The notes under the pieces are model-generated. The model saw nothing but the letters and a program-made list of their open reading frames with translations. It was not told the origin of the DNA and did no database searches. Positions 10,501 through 18,089 of a stretch of 64,000 bases of DNA are shown here, piece by piece (the first letter of the stretch is position 1; each line of letters starts with the position of its first letter). Origin of the DNA: Caballeronia peredens (GTDB taxonomy: Bacteria; Pseudomonadota; Gammaproteobacteria; Burkholderiales; Burkholderiaceae); assembly GCA_001544595.2 (NCBI GenBank), contig FCOH02000025.1, positions 16,799-80,798 of the forward strand. Direction: 5' to 3'. The position numbers were made by a program, and so were the translations under genes.

Positions 10501-10792
10501 AGAGGGAGCGCTGACGCGCCTGAGGCCGGTTTTGATGACCGCTCTTGTCGCGTCGCTCGGATTCGTTCCAATGGCATTGGCGACCGGCACCGGCTCGGAG
10601 GTGCAACGACCACTCGCCACGGTCGTTATCGGGGGGATTCTGTCTTCGACGGCGCTGACGCTCCTTGTGCTGCCCGTGCTTTATCGCGTATGCCACTCCG
10701 TGTCATTTCGCAGCAACGCAAGGACGAGCGCAGGCCGCAGTTTGGCGGCACAATTACTTCAGAGAATTGGTATCAACCGAGGGAACGTCTGA
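7565..10792 (+). CDS. czcA: CzcA-type heavy-metal RND efflux pump
   Basis: A 1075-residue inner-membrane proton-driven pump of the HME-RND family. The fourth transmembrane helix reads LDFGIIVDGAVVIVEN, placing D402, D408 and E415 in exactly the register known for Cupriavidus CzcA. This DFG-x3-D-x6-EN pattern is the Zn/Co/Cd (HME1) class, in contrast to the Cu/Ag-type pump at 50359. Twelve membrane segments and two large periplasmic loops are of normal size. It begins 69 bp after czcB and its stop codon abuts the czcR start (TGAATG). Physiological substrates are inferred from motif class. Confidence 0.93.
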   Translation: MFERLIRFAIAHRWLVMLAVAAVAALGVFSYQKLPIDAVPDITNVQVQINTSVPGYSPLEAEQRITFPVETAMAGLPNLDQTRSISRYGLSQVTVIFKDGTDIYFARQLVNERIQEAKEKLPRGVAPAMGPTSTGLGEIYLWTVEADASARKPDGSRYTPADLRELQDWVIKPQLRNVPGVTEVNSIGGYVKEFRIAPNPTKLMSYGLTLADIVKAIERNNDNVGAGYIEKRGEQYLVRVPGQAGSVEDLANIVLTNVGGVPVRVKDVGEVDVGRELRTGGATSNGQEVVLGTVFMLMGENSRAVSRAVALKMGDVNRTLPSGVRAIPVYDRTVLVEKAVNTVKKNLLEGAVLVIVILFLFLGNIRAALITALVIPLSMLMTFTGMVNAKVSANLMSLGALDFGIIVDGAVVIVENCVRRLSHAQALAGRPLTREERFTEVFGASQEARRALIFGQLIIMVVYLPIFALTGVEGKMFHPMAITVVMALAAAMVLTVTFIPAAVALFIGKNVEEKENRVMGWARRAYEPVLTRFMGQPKRVLVGAALIVALTTALATRLGSEFIPSLNEGDLAVAALRIPGTSLSQSLEMQKSIEKALKEKIPEIDRVFARTGTAEIAADPMPPNLSDGYVMLKPTDQWPDPKKSRDDLIKEIEEVMATLPGNAYEFSQPIQLRFNELISGVRSDVAVKIFGDDMTALNTAGEKIAAALQKVPGASEVKVEQTTGLPVLTINLERDKLARYGVTVADVQDAVAAAVGGQKAGTLFQGDRRFDIVVRLPDELRSDIETIKRLPIALPTTASSATRGPTLQAPYVPLDELATVEVGPGPNQISREDGKRRVVVSANVRGRDVGSFVAEARELIQQNVQVPAGYWVSWGGQFEQLQSATERLKLVVPLALFMVFVLLFVMFNNVKDGLLVFTGIPFALSGGVVSLWLRGIPLSITAAVGFIALSGVAVLNGLVMISFIRNLREEGVPLDEAVREGALTRLRPVLMTALVASLGFVPMALATGTGSEVQRPLATVVIGGILSSTALTLLVLPVLYRVCHSVSFRSNARTSAGRSLAAQLLQRIGINRGNV

Positions 10793-11473
10793 ATGCGAAT
10801 CCTGCTAGTCGAAGACGAACAGATGACTGGTTCGTACCTCAAGAAAGGCTTGTCCGAGGCCGGATACGTCGTCGATTGGGTCGAGGACGGCATCTCCGGC
10901 CAGCATCAGGCCGAAAGCGAAGATTACGACCTTCTGATTCTCGACGTCATGCTTCCCGGTCAGGATGGGTGGACGTTGCTTGAGAAGATTCGAAAGCACA
11001 GTTCGACACCGGTCCTCTTCCTGACTGCTCGCGACGATGTCAGCGACCGAGTCAAAGGCCTCGAGTTGGGGGCCGACGACTATCTTGCGAAGCCGTTCGA
11101 CTTTGTCGAGCTGACTGCGCGAGTCAAATCGATTCTGCGGCGGGGCCAACCGCGCGAGACGAACGTGATGCGCGTGGCAGACCTGGAGTTGGACCTCAAT
11201 CGCCGAAAAGCGACCCGTCAGGGAAACACCGTCCTGCTCACGGCAAAAGAATTCACGCTCCTCTGGCTGCTGATGCGACGCGAGGGAGAGGTGTTGCCTC
11301 GCGCGACCATCGCTGCTCAGGTCTGGGACATGAACTTCAATAGCGATACAAACGTTGTCGACGCTTCTATTCGCCGCTTGCGGTCAAAAATCGATGATGC
11401 TTACGAGCCTAAGTTGATTCATACAGTACGGGGTATGGGATATGTCCTCGAGGTACGGGACGACGAGGCGTGA
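10793..11473 (+). CDS. czcR: CzcR-like OmpR-family response regulator
   Basis: A 226-residue two-component regulator with an N-terminal receiver domain (acidic pocket VEDEQ, phospho-acceptor D51 in LILDVMLPGQDG, K of AKPFDF) and a C-terminal winged helix (RRLRSKIDD, HTVRGMGYVLE). It starts directly after the czcA stop and overlaps the kinase gene by ATGA, so the pump and its regulator are one transcription unit. It is the likely binder of the 25-bp sites at 4016, 4602, 13328 and 13395. Promoter targets are inferred from position and repetition of the sites. Confidence 0.9.
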   Translation: MRILLVEDEQMTGSYLKKGLSEAGYVVDWVEDGISGQHQAESEDYDLLILDVMLPGQDGWTLLEKIRKHSSTPVLFLTARDDVSDRVKGLELGADDYLAKPFDFVELTARVKSILRRGQPRETNVMRVADLELDLNRRKATRQGNTVLLTAKEFTLLWLLMRREGEVLPRATIAAQVWDMNFNSDTNVVDASIRRLRSKIDDAYEPKLIHTVRGMGYVLEVRDDEA

Positions 11474-12900
11474 TGTTCAAAAGCCTTTTGCCTCGGACGC
11501 TGCGGACCCGGCTGACCGTTCTGATTATCTTGTCGACTTCAGCCGTTCTCGCATTGAGCGGCGTTGCGTTGTACGAGGCGCTGCGGAATCGCATCGAGTC
11601 GTCTGCTTCGGAAGAGATGACTGGCACGTTGAGTGCGCTGCAATCTCATCTCGCAGACTTGCAGAAGACGAGCGACGTACCGCATAACTGGGAGATGTGG
11701 GTCGACCAACTCCACGGACATCAAAACATGGACCTAGCCATGTATGACATGGCTGGGGAGCGGCTCTTCAGCACGAGCAGATTCCAAGCATACGCACCCA
11801 TTCAATCTGCTGACCCTGGGCATTCACCACTCTCACTTGCCCGCGACGAGTCGAAGCTCAAATATCTTGTGACCATGGCGTCGCTCAACGGAACAGACGG
11901 ACCACGCGTGCGCGTCGCGGTTCAATACGACCGAAGCGGCGATGTCGCACTGCTGCGTGCGCACGCGTACACGATTGTGGTCATTCAAGTTCTGGGGGTA
12001 GGCCTTGCATCGGCGCTGGCATACGGTATCGCCTTCCTCGGGTTGAGCCCGCTTCGTCGACTGTCAAAGCGCGCCGAACAGATGTCGTCGTCACGATTGG
12101 CACAGCCGTTCGCTGAGCTTGACGCGTCGGGGGAGCTAAAAGAGCTCGAGCACGCATTCAACGGTATGCTTCATCGACTGAACGAGTCGTTCACCCGGCT
12201 TAATCAGTTTTCGTCAAACTTGGCGCATGACATGCGCACGCCCCTTACCAACCTGCAGGCGGCGGCACAGGTCGCGCTATCTCGCCCTCGCAACGCTGCG
12301 GACTACCGGGACGTCCTTGAAGCGAGTATCGGCGAATATCAGCGGCTGACGCGAATGATTGAGGACATGCTGTTCCTTGCGCGCGCCGAGAGCACCGATT
12401 TAAGCATCGAAGCAGTCAGGCTCGATGCCGCGTTTGAAGCAGAGCGAGTGGCGAACTACTATGAATCAATGGCAGAGGACGCCGGTGTCGAAATTGTTGT
12501 GAAAGGACGCGCGGATGTGTTCGCCGACCTGCTTCTATATCAAAGGGTGCTCAGCAACCTGCTCACGAACGCGCTCAAGTTCGCACCTCGCGGCACGGAA
12601 ATTCGCGTTGATTGCAGCGAGTCTTCCGATGCCACAGTCATCGCCGTCTCCGACACGGGCGTCGGCATTGACTCCGAGCACATTGACCGCATCTTTGAAC
12701 GGTTCTATCGGGTGGACCCGTCGCGGCACAACTCTGCATCCGGAACTGGCCTCGGACTAGCTATCGTGAAATCAATCATGGAAAGCCATCGCGGTCGCTG
12801 CTGGGTTGAGAGTAAGCCTGGCGTTCGCACGACGTTCTCGCTTTCTTTCCCAAAGCAGGTTGCCGCGTCCATCTTGGATGATTCGGGAAAGCGCCGATAA
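11470..12900 (+). CDS. czcS: CzcS-like heavy-metal sensor histidine kinase
   Basis: A 476-residue membrane kinase. It has a first membrane helix (about residues 15-37), a periplasmic sensor loop, a second helix (about 165-190), HAMP, then the dimerisation domain with H253 in SNLAHDMRTPLTNL. The ATP-binding domain shows the N-box LSNLLTNALKFAPRG, G1 SDTGVGID and G2 GTGLGLAIVKS. It is the cognate kinase of the regulator it overlaps by 4 bp. The family senses periplasmic Zn, Co or Cd; the signal for this protein is inferred from the operon. Confidence 0.9.
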   Translation: MMFKSLLPRTLRTRLTVLIILSTSAVLALSGVALYEALRNRIESSASEEMTGTLSALQSHLADLQKTSDVPHNWEMWVDQLHGHQNMDLAMYDMAGERLFSTSRFQAYAPIQSADPGHSPLSLARDESKLKYLVTMASLNGTDGPRVRVAVQYDRSGDVALLRAHAYTIVVIQVLGVGLASALAYGIAFLGLSPLRRLSKRAEQMSSSRLAQPFAELDASGELKELEHAFNGMLHRLNESFTRLNQFSSNLAHDMRTPLTNLQAAAQVALSRPRNAADYRDVLEASIGEYQRLTRMIEDMLFLARAESTDLSIEAVRLDAAFEAERVANYYESMAEDAGVEIVVKGRADVFADLLLYQRVLSNLLTNALKFAPRGTEIRVDCSESSDATVIAVSDTGVGIDSEHIDRIFERFYRVDPSRHNSASGTGLGLAIVKSIMESHRGRCWVESKPGVRTTFSLSFPKQVAASILDDSGKRR

Positions 12901-12905
12901 CAAAG

Positions 12906-12939
12906 GCGCGTCGCAGTAGTTTGGCCACTGACGACGCGC
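12906..12939. terminator. Possible terminator hairpin after czcS
   Basis: GCGCGTCG (12906-12913) and CGACGCGC (12932-12939) form a perfect 8-bp stem with an 18-nt loop just after czcS and facing the convergent DUF4148 gene. There is no T-run, so termination is only suggested. Confidence 0.35.
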
Positions 12940-12979
12940 TCCACTTCACATTCACCGTGAAGACGCAAGCCTGCGCGAA

Positions 12980-13252
12980 TCAACGACCGGCAAGCTGGTC
13001 GTGGTGGTCAACGTTCGGCGACTTCTCGCCACCGTGCGCGTAAGCCGCGTGAATTTCTTTGTTTCGAGCGACGTTCGCTTCGGTCGGCGGATACTGAGTC
13101 TTGGCGACGGGCGTGATTCCGTCATGTTGAGCCTGAATCAGCTCCTGCCGGACTTGTTCACGCGTTTTCCCTTGCGCCATTGCCGCCTGCGAAATCACGC
13201 CCATCGACACGGCCGTCGCCGCGAACATCACCGCGAGTTTTGCTGCTTTCAT
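12980..13252 (-). CDS. DUF4148 small exported protein (copy 2 of 5)
   Basis: A 90-residue protein starting MKAAKLAVMFAATAVSM, a clear signal peptide ending near AAMAQ. The mature part is GKTREQVRQELIQAQHDG followed by VAKTQYPPTEANVARNKE and a histidine-containing tail. The longer frame to 13279 adds nine residues before the signal peptide and is rejected. A CzcR-type site on the same strand lies 75 bp upstream (13328-13352), back to back with another site serving the lipoprotein gene at 13480. Function unknown; periplasmic location inferred. Confidence 0.85.
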   Translation of the reverse strand: MKAAKLAVMFAATAVSMGVISQAAMAQGKTREQVRQELIQAQHDGITPVAKTQYPPTEANVARNKEIHAAYAHGGEKSPNVDHHDQLAGR

Positions 13253-13327
13253 TTCGGTTCTCCAAGTTCCGACCGCCAAGTGCGGCGAGTCATGCGAACA
13301 GTATGCGTGGCGGACAGTGCGTCGACG

Positions 13328-13352
13328 TGACGGAGAGATGAGAAAAATGTCA
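13328..13352 (-). promoter_or_regulatory. Candidate CzcR-type site C
   Basis: Read on the minus strand: TGACA-N4-TCTCATCT-N3-CGTCA, 75 bp before the DUF4148 start at 13252. All fixed positions match sites A and B. Confidence 0.6.
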
Positions 13353-13394
13353 GAAAGGCGTGCACCCGCTAGTGTCTATTCAAAAAGCGGAGGA

Positions 13395-13419
13395 TGACGA
13401 AGTTGTCATCCTGCTCTCA
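13395..13419 (+). promoter_or_regulatory. Candidate CzcR-type site D (degenerate)
   Basis: TGACG-N4-TGTCATCC-N3-TCTCA, a looser version of sites A-C with the same spacing, 60 bp before the lipoprotein start at 13480. The stretch also forms an 8-bp inverted repeat (13391-13398 with 13405-13412), so another regulator is possible. Confidence 0.4.
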
Positions 13420-13479
13420 TGTCTGCGATGCGTCGCCGTTGCAAAATGCCTGCACGTTCGAACAACATCGGTGGGCGTC

Positions 13480-13716
13480 ATGAACTTATCTTTGCGGCTC
13501 TTCCCTTTGTCGTTGACGCTCGCGGCCGTCGTCTTGGTAGGTTGCGCACAACCTCAATCGACGGCGTCCGGCGTCCCAAGCGACGACGCCAACCGTCCTT
13601 GGACGGCCACCTCATCCGAGGTGCGCGTGGACTACGCGGGACACAAGTGCAGCCCTGAAAACCTTCACGTGAAGGCACATCCGTGCATCTTTCCACGTCG
13701 TAACGCTTCAGATTGA
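13480..13716 (+). CDS. Small lipoprotein with C-terminal LHVK motif (copy 1 of 2)
   Basis: A 78-residue protein from the ATG at 13480, where a signal peptide with lipobox LVGCAQP begins the mature chain. The longer frame from 13360 would bury the signal and is rejected. The C-terminus reads HKCSPENLHVKAHPC then PR. The lipoprotein at 42467 ends in a matching C-x-NLHVK-x3-C-x-PR arrangement, although the rest differs. Two cysteines flanking a histidine suggest a metal site or a disulfide; function is unknown. It lies beside a DUF4148 gene in both places. A degenerate CzcR-type site lies upstream. Confidence 0.7.
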   Translation: MNLSLRLFPLSLTLAAVVLVGCAQPQSTASGVPSDDANRPWTATSSEVRVDYAGHKCSPENLHVKAHPCIFPRRNASD

Positions 13717-13860
13717 CTCCCGTCAACTAGCCGCGGATGCATTGCCAGAATCAACGGAGACGCCAAGCCGAGAGCTGTTGCGGCGCCGATTCTAGCGACA
13801 CGGAGGTCGAGATATGTACCTAACCCAAGCGCCTCAGGAGTAGCGTTGTCAGGCCACGCG

Positions 13861-13918
13861 CACGGCGAGTGTGGTTTGTCGCCGTGCTTTGGTCCGGGCC
13901 GTCTGCCCGGACTTTTTT
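13861..13918 (+). terminator. Double hairpin with T-run (intrinsic terminator)
   Basis: A first stem CACGGCGA/TCGCCGTG (13861-13868 with 13879-13886) is followed by GTCCGGGC/GCCCGGAC (13892-13899 with 13905-13912) and six Ts. It ends plus-strand transcription, presumably of the lipoprotein gene. The 150 bp before it holds no gene I recognise; a small RNA ending here is conceivable. Confidence 0.7.
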
Positions 13919-13930
13919 CTTTCCAAGCTA

Positions 13931-13954
13931 AGCGGGAGCGAAGGCGCTCCCGCT
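13931..13954. terminator. Hairpin at the ZIP gene stop codon
   Basis: A perfect 10-bp stem AGCGGGAGCG/CGCTCCCGCT with a 4-nt loop at the end of the minus-strand ZIP gene. No T-run follows on the minus strand, so it may protect the transcript end rather than terminate. Confidence 0.4.
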
Positions 13955-14670
13955 CATACCGATGCTTCGATGACGAAGAACACGATGAAGCCCGCGAAGA
14001 ACGCTGTCGTCGCGAGTGGCGTTTCCTCGACCTCGTGAGCCTCAGTCAAAAGTTCTTCGGTCACGAGATAGATGAGTGCCACGGTCCCAAGGCCGAGCAG
14101 GGCTGAGTAGTACATTGAGGAGATGTTGGCGAGCAGTCCAGTCGCGGCAATGGCTGAAATAGACAACAGCATCGAAAGCAGAATCGGAACAACAAGCGCA
14201 GCGCGCTTGGGGGCACGCGCGGCACTCAGCGCGGCGCTCACCGCAAGCGAAAGAAACAGCACCTCAAGCGTCAGCGCCACCGTGAGAATTAGGCCAGTAC
14301 CTTCACCGGCTGTGAACGCGATTCCAAGGACGAGGCCGTCAATAACCAAGTCGACGGCCGTGACAATTATTAGCCCTGTTGGAAACTCGGTACCTTCGAA
14401 ACGCTTCTCGAGTCGATTGCACATCGATTTGATGCCAAGCATCAAGCTTAAACCGAGCCCAAAGCCTATGAGCACGGGCCACAGCGCGCGCTTCCTGTCC
14501 TCCGGCAACAGTTCAAGAGCCGCGGCCGCGAAAACAATGCCGGCTGTGAAGTGCTGAATGACGCTAGTAGTCCGCGCGCCCGGCGGGCGAACAAATGCGA
14601 TGCCCGCTCCGACGGACGCGGCCATCACCGAGGGCAATGTCAACAGCGCCAGGCGTTGAGTCGGCGTCAC
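13954..14670 (-). CDS. ZIP-family divalent metal transporter
   Basis: A 238-residue inner-membrane protein with about eight hydrophobic helices. ZIP signatures are HFTAGIVFAAAALELLPE (helix 2) and the central binding helices DLVIDGLVLGIAFTAGEGTGL and LTLEVLFLSL. In most ZIPs the first of these helices carries HNFPEG-like histidines; here it has D and no histidine, so the metal site is a variant. The start is GTG, overlapping the zinc-ribbon stop (GTGA). It closes the operon cadA - zinc ribbon - ZIP. ZIP proteins usually import metal into the cytosol, so placement with an exporter is odd; this member could supply metal to the regulator or run outward. Confidence 0.8.
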   Translation of the reverse strand: MTPTQRLALLTLPSVMAASVGAGIAFVRPPGARTTSVIQHFTAGIVFAAAALELLPEDRKRALWPVLIGFGLGLSLMLGIKSMCNRLEKRFEGTEFPTGLIIVTAVDLVIDGLVLGIAFTAGEGTGLILTVALTLEVLFLSLAVSAALSAARAPKRAALVVPILLSMLLSISAIAATGLLANISSMYYSALLGLGTVALIYLVTEELLTEAHEVEETPLATTAFFAGFIVFFVIEASV

Positions 14671-15035
14671 GGCTTCACCGGCGTGCCGCAGGCGCTACAA
14701 AACTTGGTACCTTGGGCGAGCGTCTGATTGCACTGCGAACAGGTCTGAGGAACGATTGATGTCCCGCACTGGCCGCAAAAGCGCGACCCCTCTGCCTTCG
14801 CTGCGCTGCATTTTGGGCAAGTGACGCTCGTGCGCGGCGTCGGAGCTGACCCGGGCGCCCGGCCCCATTCTTCACCAGAGTAGCAGCGACCCTCATCCGC
14901 GTGATGCCCCCCGCGTGCGTGCTGGGCACCGTGATGAACCTGCGTGTTCCCGTGTGACTGGCCGTGGCCACGGTCGTGGCCGCCCTGCGAACGGCTACCG
15001 TGATGCCCGCCAAGAATTCTCTCTAGCCAACTCAT
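14667..15035 (-). CDS. Histidine-rich double zinc-ribbon protein
   Basis: A 122-residue soluble protein without a signal peptide. The N-terminal half is rich in Gly and His (GGHHGSRSQGGHDRGHGQ). The C-terminal half has two zinc ribbons: CPKC...CGQC (about residues 74-95) and CSQC...CSAC (about 100-117). It is likely a cytoplasmic zinc-binding protein acting as a buffer or chaperone between CadA and the ZIP protein. Its ATG lies 27 bp after cadA, and its stop overlaps the ZIP start, so all three are co-transcribed. The specific function is not known. Confidence 0.75.
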   Translation of the reverse strand: MSWLERILGGHHGSRSQGGHDRGHGQSHGNTQVHHGAQHARGGHHADEGRCYSGEEWGRAPGSAPTPRTSVTCPKCSAAKAEGSRFCGQCGTSIVPQTCSQCNQTLAQGTKFCSACGTPVKP

Positions 15036-15062
15036 GCTGTCTTCTCCTCGGACTCACCCAAT

Positions 15063-17468
15063 CTACTTGCGAAGCAGTCGCAAACCGTTTGCAACGACGA
15101 GCAGACTCGCTCCTACGTCAGCGAACACGGCCATCCACATCGTTCCGAGTCCGCCAATGGTCAGCGCGAGAAAAATCGCTTTGATGCCCAGCGCTAACGT
15201 AATGTTCTGAACCAAAATCGTGTGAGTCGCCTTCGAAAGTCGGATGAACGCGGGAATTTTCCGTAGGTCGTCATCCATCAGGGCGACGTCAGCCGTTTCA
15301 ATGGCGGTATCCGTGCCCATCGCGCCCATGGCGAAACCGATGTCCGCACGCGCTAGCGCTGGCGCGTCGTTGATGCCATCGCCGACCATTCCGACCATCG
15401 CGTGGTCACTCGACAAGCTTTCGACGACGCGCAGTTTGTCCTCTGGGAGCTGGTCACCCTCGGCGCGGTCAATCCCCACTTCCTTGGCAATCGCGGCCGC
15501 AGTGTGTCCGTTGTCACCCGTGAGCATCGCGGTTCGCACGCCAAGCGCGTGAAGCTCGGAGATTGCTTCGCGGCTCGTGTCCTTCACCGTGTCCGCAACA
15601 ACGAATAAGCCAAGCACACGCTTGTTATCAGCGAGCATGACAACAGTCTTGCCGTCTCGCTCGTAAGTTTCCAGTCGAGCCTCGAGTTCCGGTGAGCAAC
15701 GGCCAAGCTCTTCCACGAGCCTGTGGTTGCCGAGTGAGTAACGGCGACCATCCACGCGTCCCGCGATACCTCGTCCGGGAAGCGCCTCAAACTCTTCGAC
15801 TGAAAGCCGCGCGATGCCATCGGCATCTCCTGCTTGCGTGATGGCCGTCGAGACGGGATGGTCTGAGCGACTCGACAAGCTGGCTGCGATAGAACGCACT
15901 AACATGCTATCAACGCCAGTCGCGCGAAGTTCGAACGCGACCTGCACCGGCTTACCGTGGGTGATGGTGCCGGTCTTGTCGAGTGCAAGCCAGCGAAGCT
16001 TCCGGCCTTGCTCGAGGAACGTCCCGCCCTTAATTAGAATGCCTTTGCGGGCAGCAGCGGCAAGCCCGCTCACTATCGAAACCGGCGTCGAAATGACGAG
16101 TGCACAAGGACACGCAATGACAAGAAGCACAAGCGCTTTGTAGACCCAGTCAAACCACGCGCCGGCGAAAAAGAGCGGCGGAACGATGGCAACGCCGAGC
16201 GCAAGCAGGAAGACAATCGGGGTGTAGACCTTGGCAAACTGGTCGACAAACCGCTGCGTCGGCGCTTTCGCGCCTTGAGCTTCCTCGACGGCGTGAATAA
16301 TGCGCGCAAGCGTCGAATTGTTGGCCGCGGCCGTGACTTGAAACTCGAACGACCCCGATTCGTTGATGGTGCCCGCAAAGACGTTGTCGCCTGGACCTTT
16401 TTCAACCGGCATGCTCTCGCCGGTAATTGGCGCCTGGTTCACCGTGGAGCGCCCGTCGGTGAGAGAGCCGTCAAGCGCGATACGCTCTCCAGGACGTACT
16501 CGGACAATCGCGCCCAACTCGACGCGTGTCGCGTCGATGTCGACCCAAGAACCGTCTGCCTGCTTGACTGTTGCAGTCTCGGGTGCGAGGTTCATCAGAC
16601 CTTCAATAGCATTGCGTGCTCGGTCGAGCGATTTGGCTTCGATGAGCTCGGCAATCGTGAACAACACCATCACCATCGCGGCCTCGGGCCACTGCCCCAA
16701 GGCCAACGCGCCGGTGACCGCGATGCTCATCAGCGCGTTGATGTTGAGGTTTAGATTCCTAACGGCAACCCAGCCTTTTTTGTACGTTTCAATTCCGGCA
16801 CAGGCAACCGCCAACAGGGCGAGCGCCGCCACCGCCCATACCGGCGAGCCCAACCAGCTGGCAAGCTCCGCTCCCAACGCGGCTGCGACGGCGATGGCGA
16901 GGGGCCACCAAGGCTTTCTGACTGGGGCTGGGGTGCGGGTGCCGGCAACTCCCTCGTCGCCGAGCTCAGGCGTGAACCCAAGAGTCGAGAGCGCCTTGAC
17001 TACCGCCTGAAGGCCGTCGGGACGATGAACTACCGTAAGGACCCGTTGCATGAGATTGAATTGCATCTCGGAGACTTCGGCCATACCGTCGAGCTTCTTG
17101 CGAATGAGTGCTTCCTCGGTCGGGCAGTCCATCTGCAATATCCGCATTTGCGTGCGGACCAAGCCTCCGACCGAAGAAGATTGAGTGAGCGCAGCAAGGG
17201 CGGGCAGCGCTTCGGCCGCCTCAGAATGCGATGCGTGGCCGTGCCCATGGTCGTGGTCGCATTTCGCGTCGTCGCGATGCGCATGCTGATGTTCATGAGC
17301 GTTGCCATGGATTGAATGCCCTGCGTCGTCATGCACCCGTCCTGTCGCAACTGCATCAGGTATTTCTGTGCACGCATTCCCACCGCAACAGCCGCCATTC
17401 GTCTCAGACTTTTCTTTGGCCGGTTGCCAGGCAGAGTTCGATTTTTTCTTACCGCAACAATCTTCCAT
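15063..17468 (-). CDS. cadA: CadA/ZntA-type Zn2+/Cd2+/Pb2+ P1B-ATPase
   Basis: An 801-residue ATP-driven exporter from cytosol to periplasm. The start is set at MEDCCGKKKSN (17468); the open frame continues upstream but crosses the promoter. The order is a Cys/His-rich tail (CCGKKK, GGCCGGN, then HEHQHAHRDD and CDHDHGHGH), an HMA domain with QMDCPTEE, membrane helices, the TGES loop (PITGESMPVEKG), the metal-site helix ACPCALVIS, phosphorylation site DKTGTITHGKP, the HP motif, and GDGINDAPALA. ACPC together with the HMA DCPTEE points to divalent soft metals, not copper. It heads an operon driven by the CadR-type promoter at 17504-17524. Confidence 0.93.
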   Translation of the reverse strand: MEDCCGKKKSNSAWQPAKEKSETNGGCCGGNACTEIPDAVATGRVHDDAGHSIHGNAHEHQHAHRDDAKCDHDHGHGHASHSEAAEALPALAALTQSSSVGGLVRTQMRILQMDCPTEEALIRKKLDGMAEVSEMQFNLMQRVLTVVHRPDGLQAVVKALSTLGFTPELGDEGVAGTRTPAPVRKPWWPLAIAVAAALGAELASWLGSPVWAVAALALLAVACAGIETYKKGWVAVRNLNLNINALMSIAVTGALALGQWPEAAMVMVLFTIAELIEAKSLDRARNAIEGLMNLAPETATVKQADGSWVDIDATRVELGAIVRVRPGERIALDGSLTDGRSTVNQAPITGESMPVEKGPGDNVFAGTINESGSFEFQVTAAANNSTLARIIHAVEEAQGAKAPTQRFVDQFAKVYTPIVFLLALGVAIVPPLFFAGAWFDWVYKALVLLVIACPCALVISTPVSIVSGLAAAARKGILIKGGTFLEQGRKLRWLALDKTGTITHGKPVQVAFELRATGVDSMLVRSIAASLSSRSDHPVSTAITQAGDADGIARLSVEEFEALPGRGIAGRVDGRRYSLGNHRLVEELGRCSPELEARLETYERDGKTVVMLADNKRVLGLFVVADTVKDTSREAISELHALGVRTAMLTGDNGHTAAAIAKEVGIDRAEGDQLPEDKLRVVESLSSDHAMVGMVGDGINDAPALARADIGFAMGAMGTDTAIETADVALMDDDLRKIPAFIRLSKATHTILVQNITLALGIKAIFLALTIGGLGTMWMAVFADVGASLLVVANGLRLLRK

Positions 17469-17503
17469 TTCTGCTATCCGCTTGGTATATGCTGCCAGTA
17501 GAC

Positions 17504-17528
17504 ACCTTGGAGGAACTCCAAGGTCAAG
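17504..17528 (-). promoter_or_regulatory. MerR-type (CadR/PbrR) operator-promoter of cadA
   Basis: ACCTTGGAG (17504-17512) and CTCCAAGGT (17516-17524) form a perfect 9-bp inverted repeat around a 3-bp centre. On the minus strand TTGACC (17523-17528) is followed, 19 bp later, by TCTACT. The overlong spacer is the hallmark of promoters activated by MerR proteins through DNA distortion. It lies 35 bp before the cadA start and 21 bp before the divergent cadR start. Confidence 0.85.
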
Positions 17529-17545
17529 CGTTTTGAGGAGCAGAT

Positions 17546-17977
17546 ATGAGAATTGGCGAACTGGCAAAGGCGGCCAACTGCACAACGGATACGGTCCGGT
17601 TCTATGAAAAGGAAGGTCTACTTCCGCCACCCGAGCGGACCAGGGCCAACTATCGCAGCTACACTTGGGCCCACGTCGAGCGTCTACGCTTCGTGCGGAA
17701 CTGTCGCGCGCTTGACATGACGCACGATGAAGTTCGAGCGCTACTGTCCGCATCGGACGAGCCCGGCCTCGGATGTGGCACCATTAACTCGTTGCTGGAT
17801 GAGCACATCGCGCATGTCGACGAGCGCATCGCAGAACTTGTTCACTTGCGGGAGCAATTGGGTAGCCTGCGAGCCCGCTGCGCGGGAGAGGCGGCGGTTA
17901 AAGAGTGTGGAATCTTGCAAGGCTTGACCTCGATGGAAACCGCCCTGGACAACCATCGCGCCACCCATCTGGGCTAG
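17546..17977 (+). CDS. cadR: CadR/PbrR-type MerR-family metal regulator
   Basis: A 143-residue MerR regulator. The helix-turn-helix is MRIGELAKAANCTTDTVRFY. The metal-binding cysteines C77 (LGCGT), C112 (RCAGE) and C121 (ECGIL) match the Cys pattern of the Cd/Pb/Zn-sensing branch; CueR proteins lack C77 and have a shorter C-x7-C loop. It is divergent from cadA and shares the operator at 17504-17524. It would activate cadA on binding Cd, Pb or Zn; which of these is preferred cannot be read from sequence. Confidence 0.9.
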   Translation: MRIGELAKAANCTTDTVRFYEKEGLLPPPERTRANYRSYTWAHVERLRFVRNCRALDMTHDEVRALLSASDEPGLGCGTINSLLDEHIAHVDERIAELVHLREQLGSLRARCAGEAAVKECGILQGLTSMETALDNHRATHLG

Positions 17978-18089
17978 GCATAGGTTTCATCGTTGGGACT
18001 TGCGGCATTACCGGATTCCGTCGTTGCCCCAAAGCTGGTCTTTCTCGCAACGGGTCACAGGCAGCAGGCCGGCGCCGCTTACCGCTAAA

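Noticed and set aside
17469..17753. Upstream extension of cadA by 95 codons
   Set aside because: It runs through the MerR-type promoter and the divergent cadR start; the Cys-rich start MEDCCGKKK at 17468 is natural.
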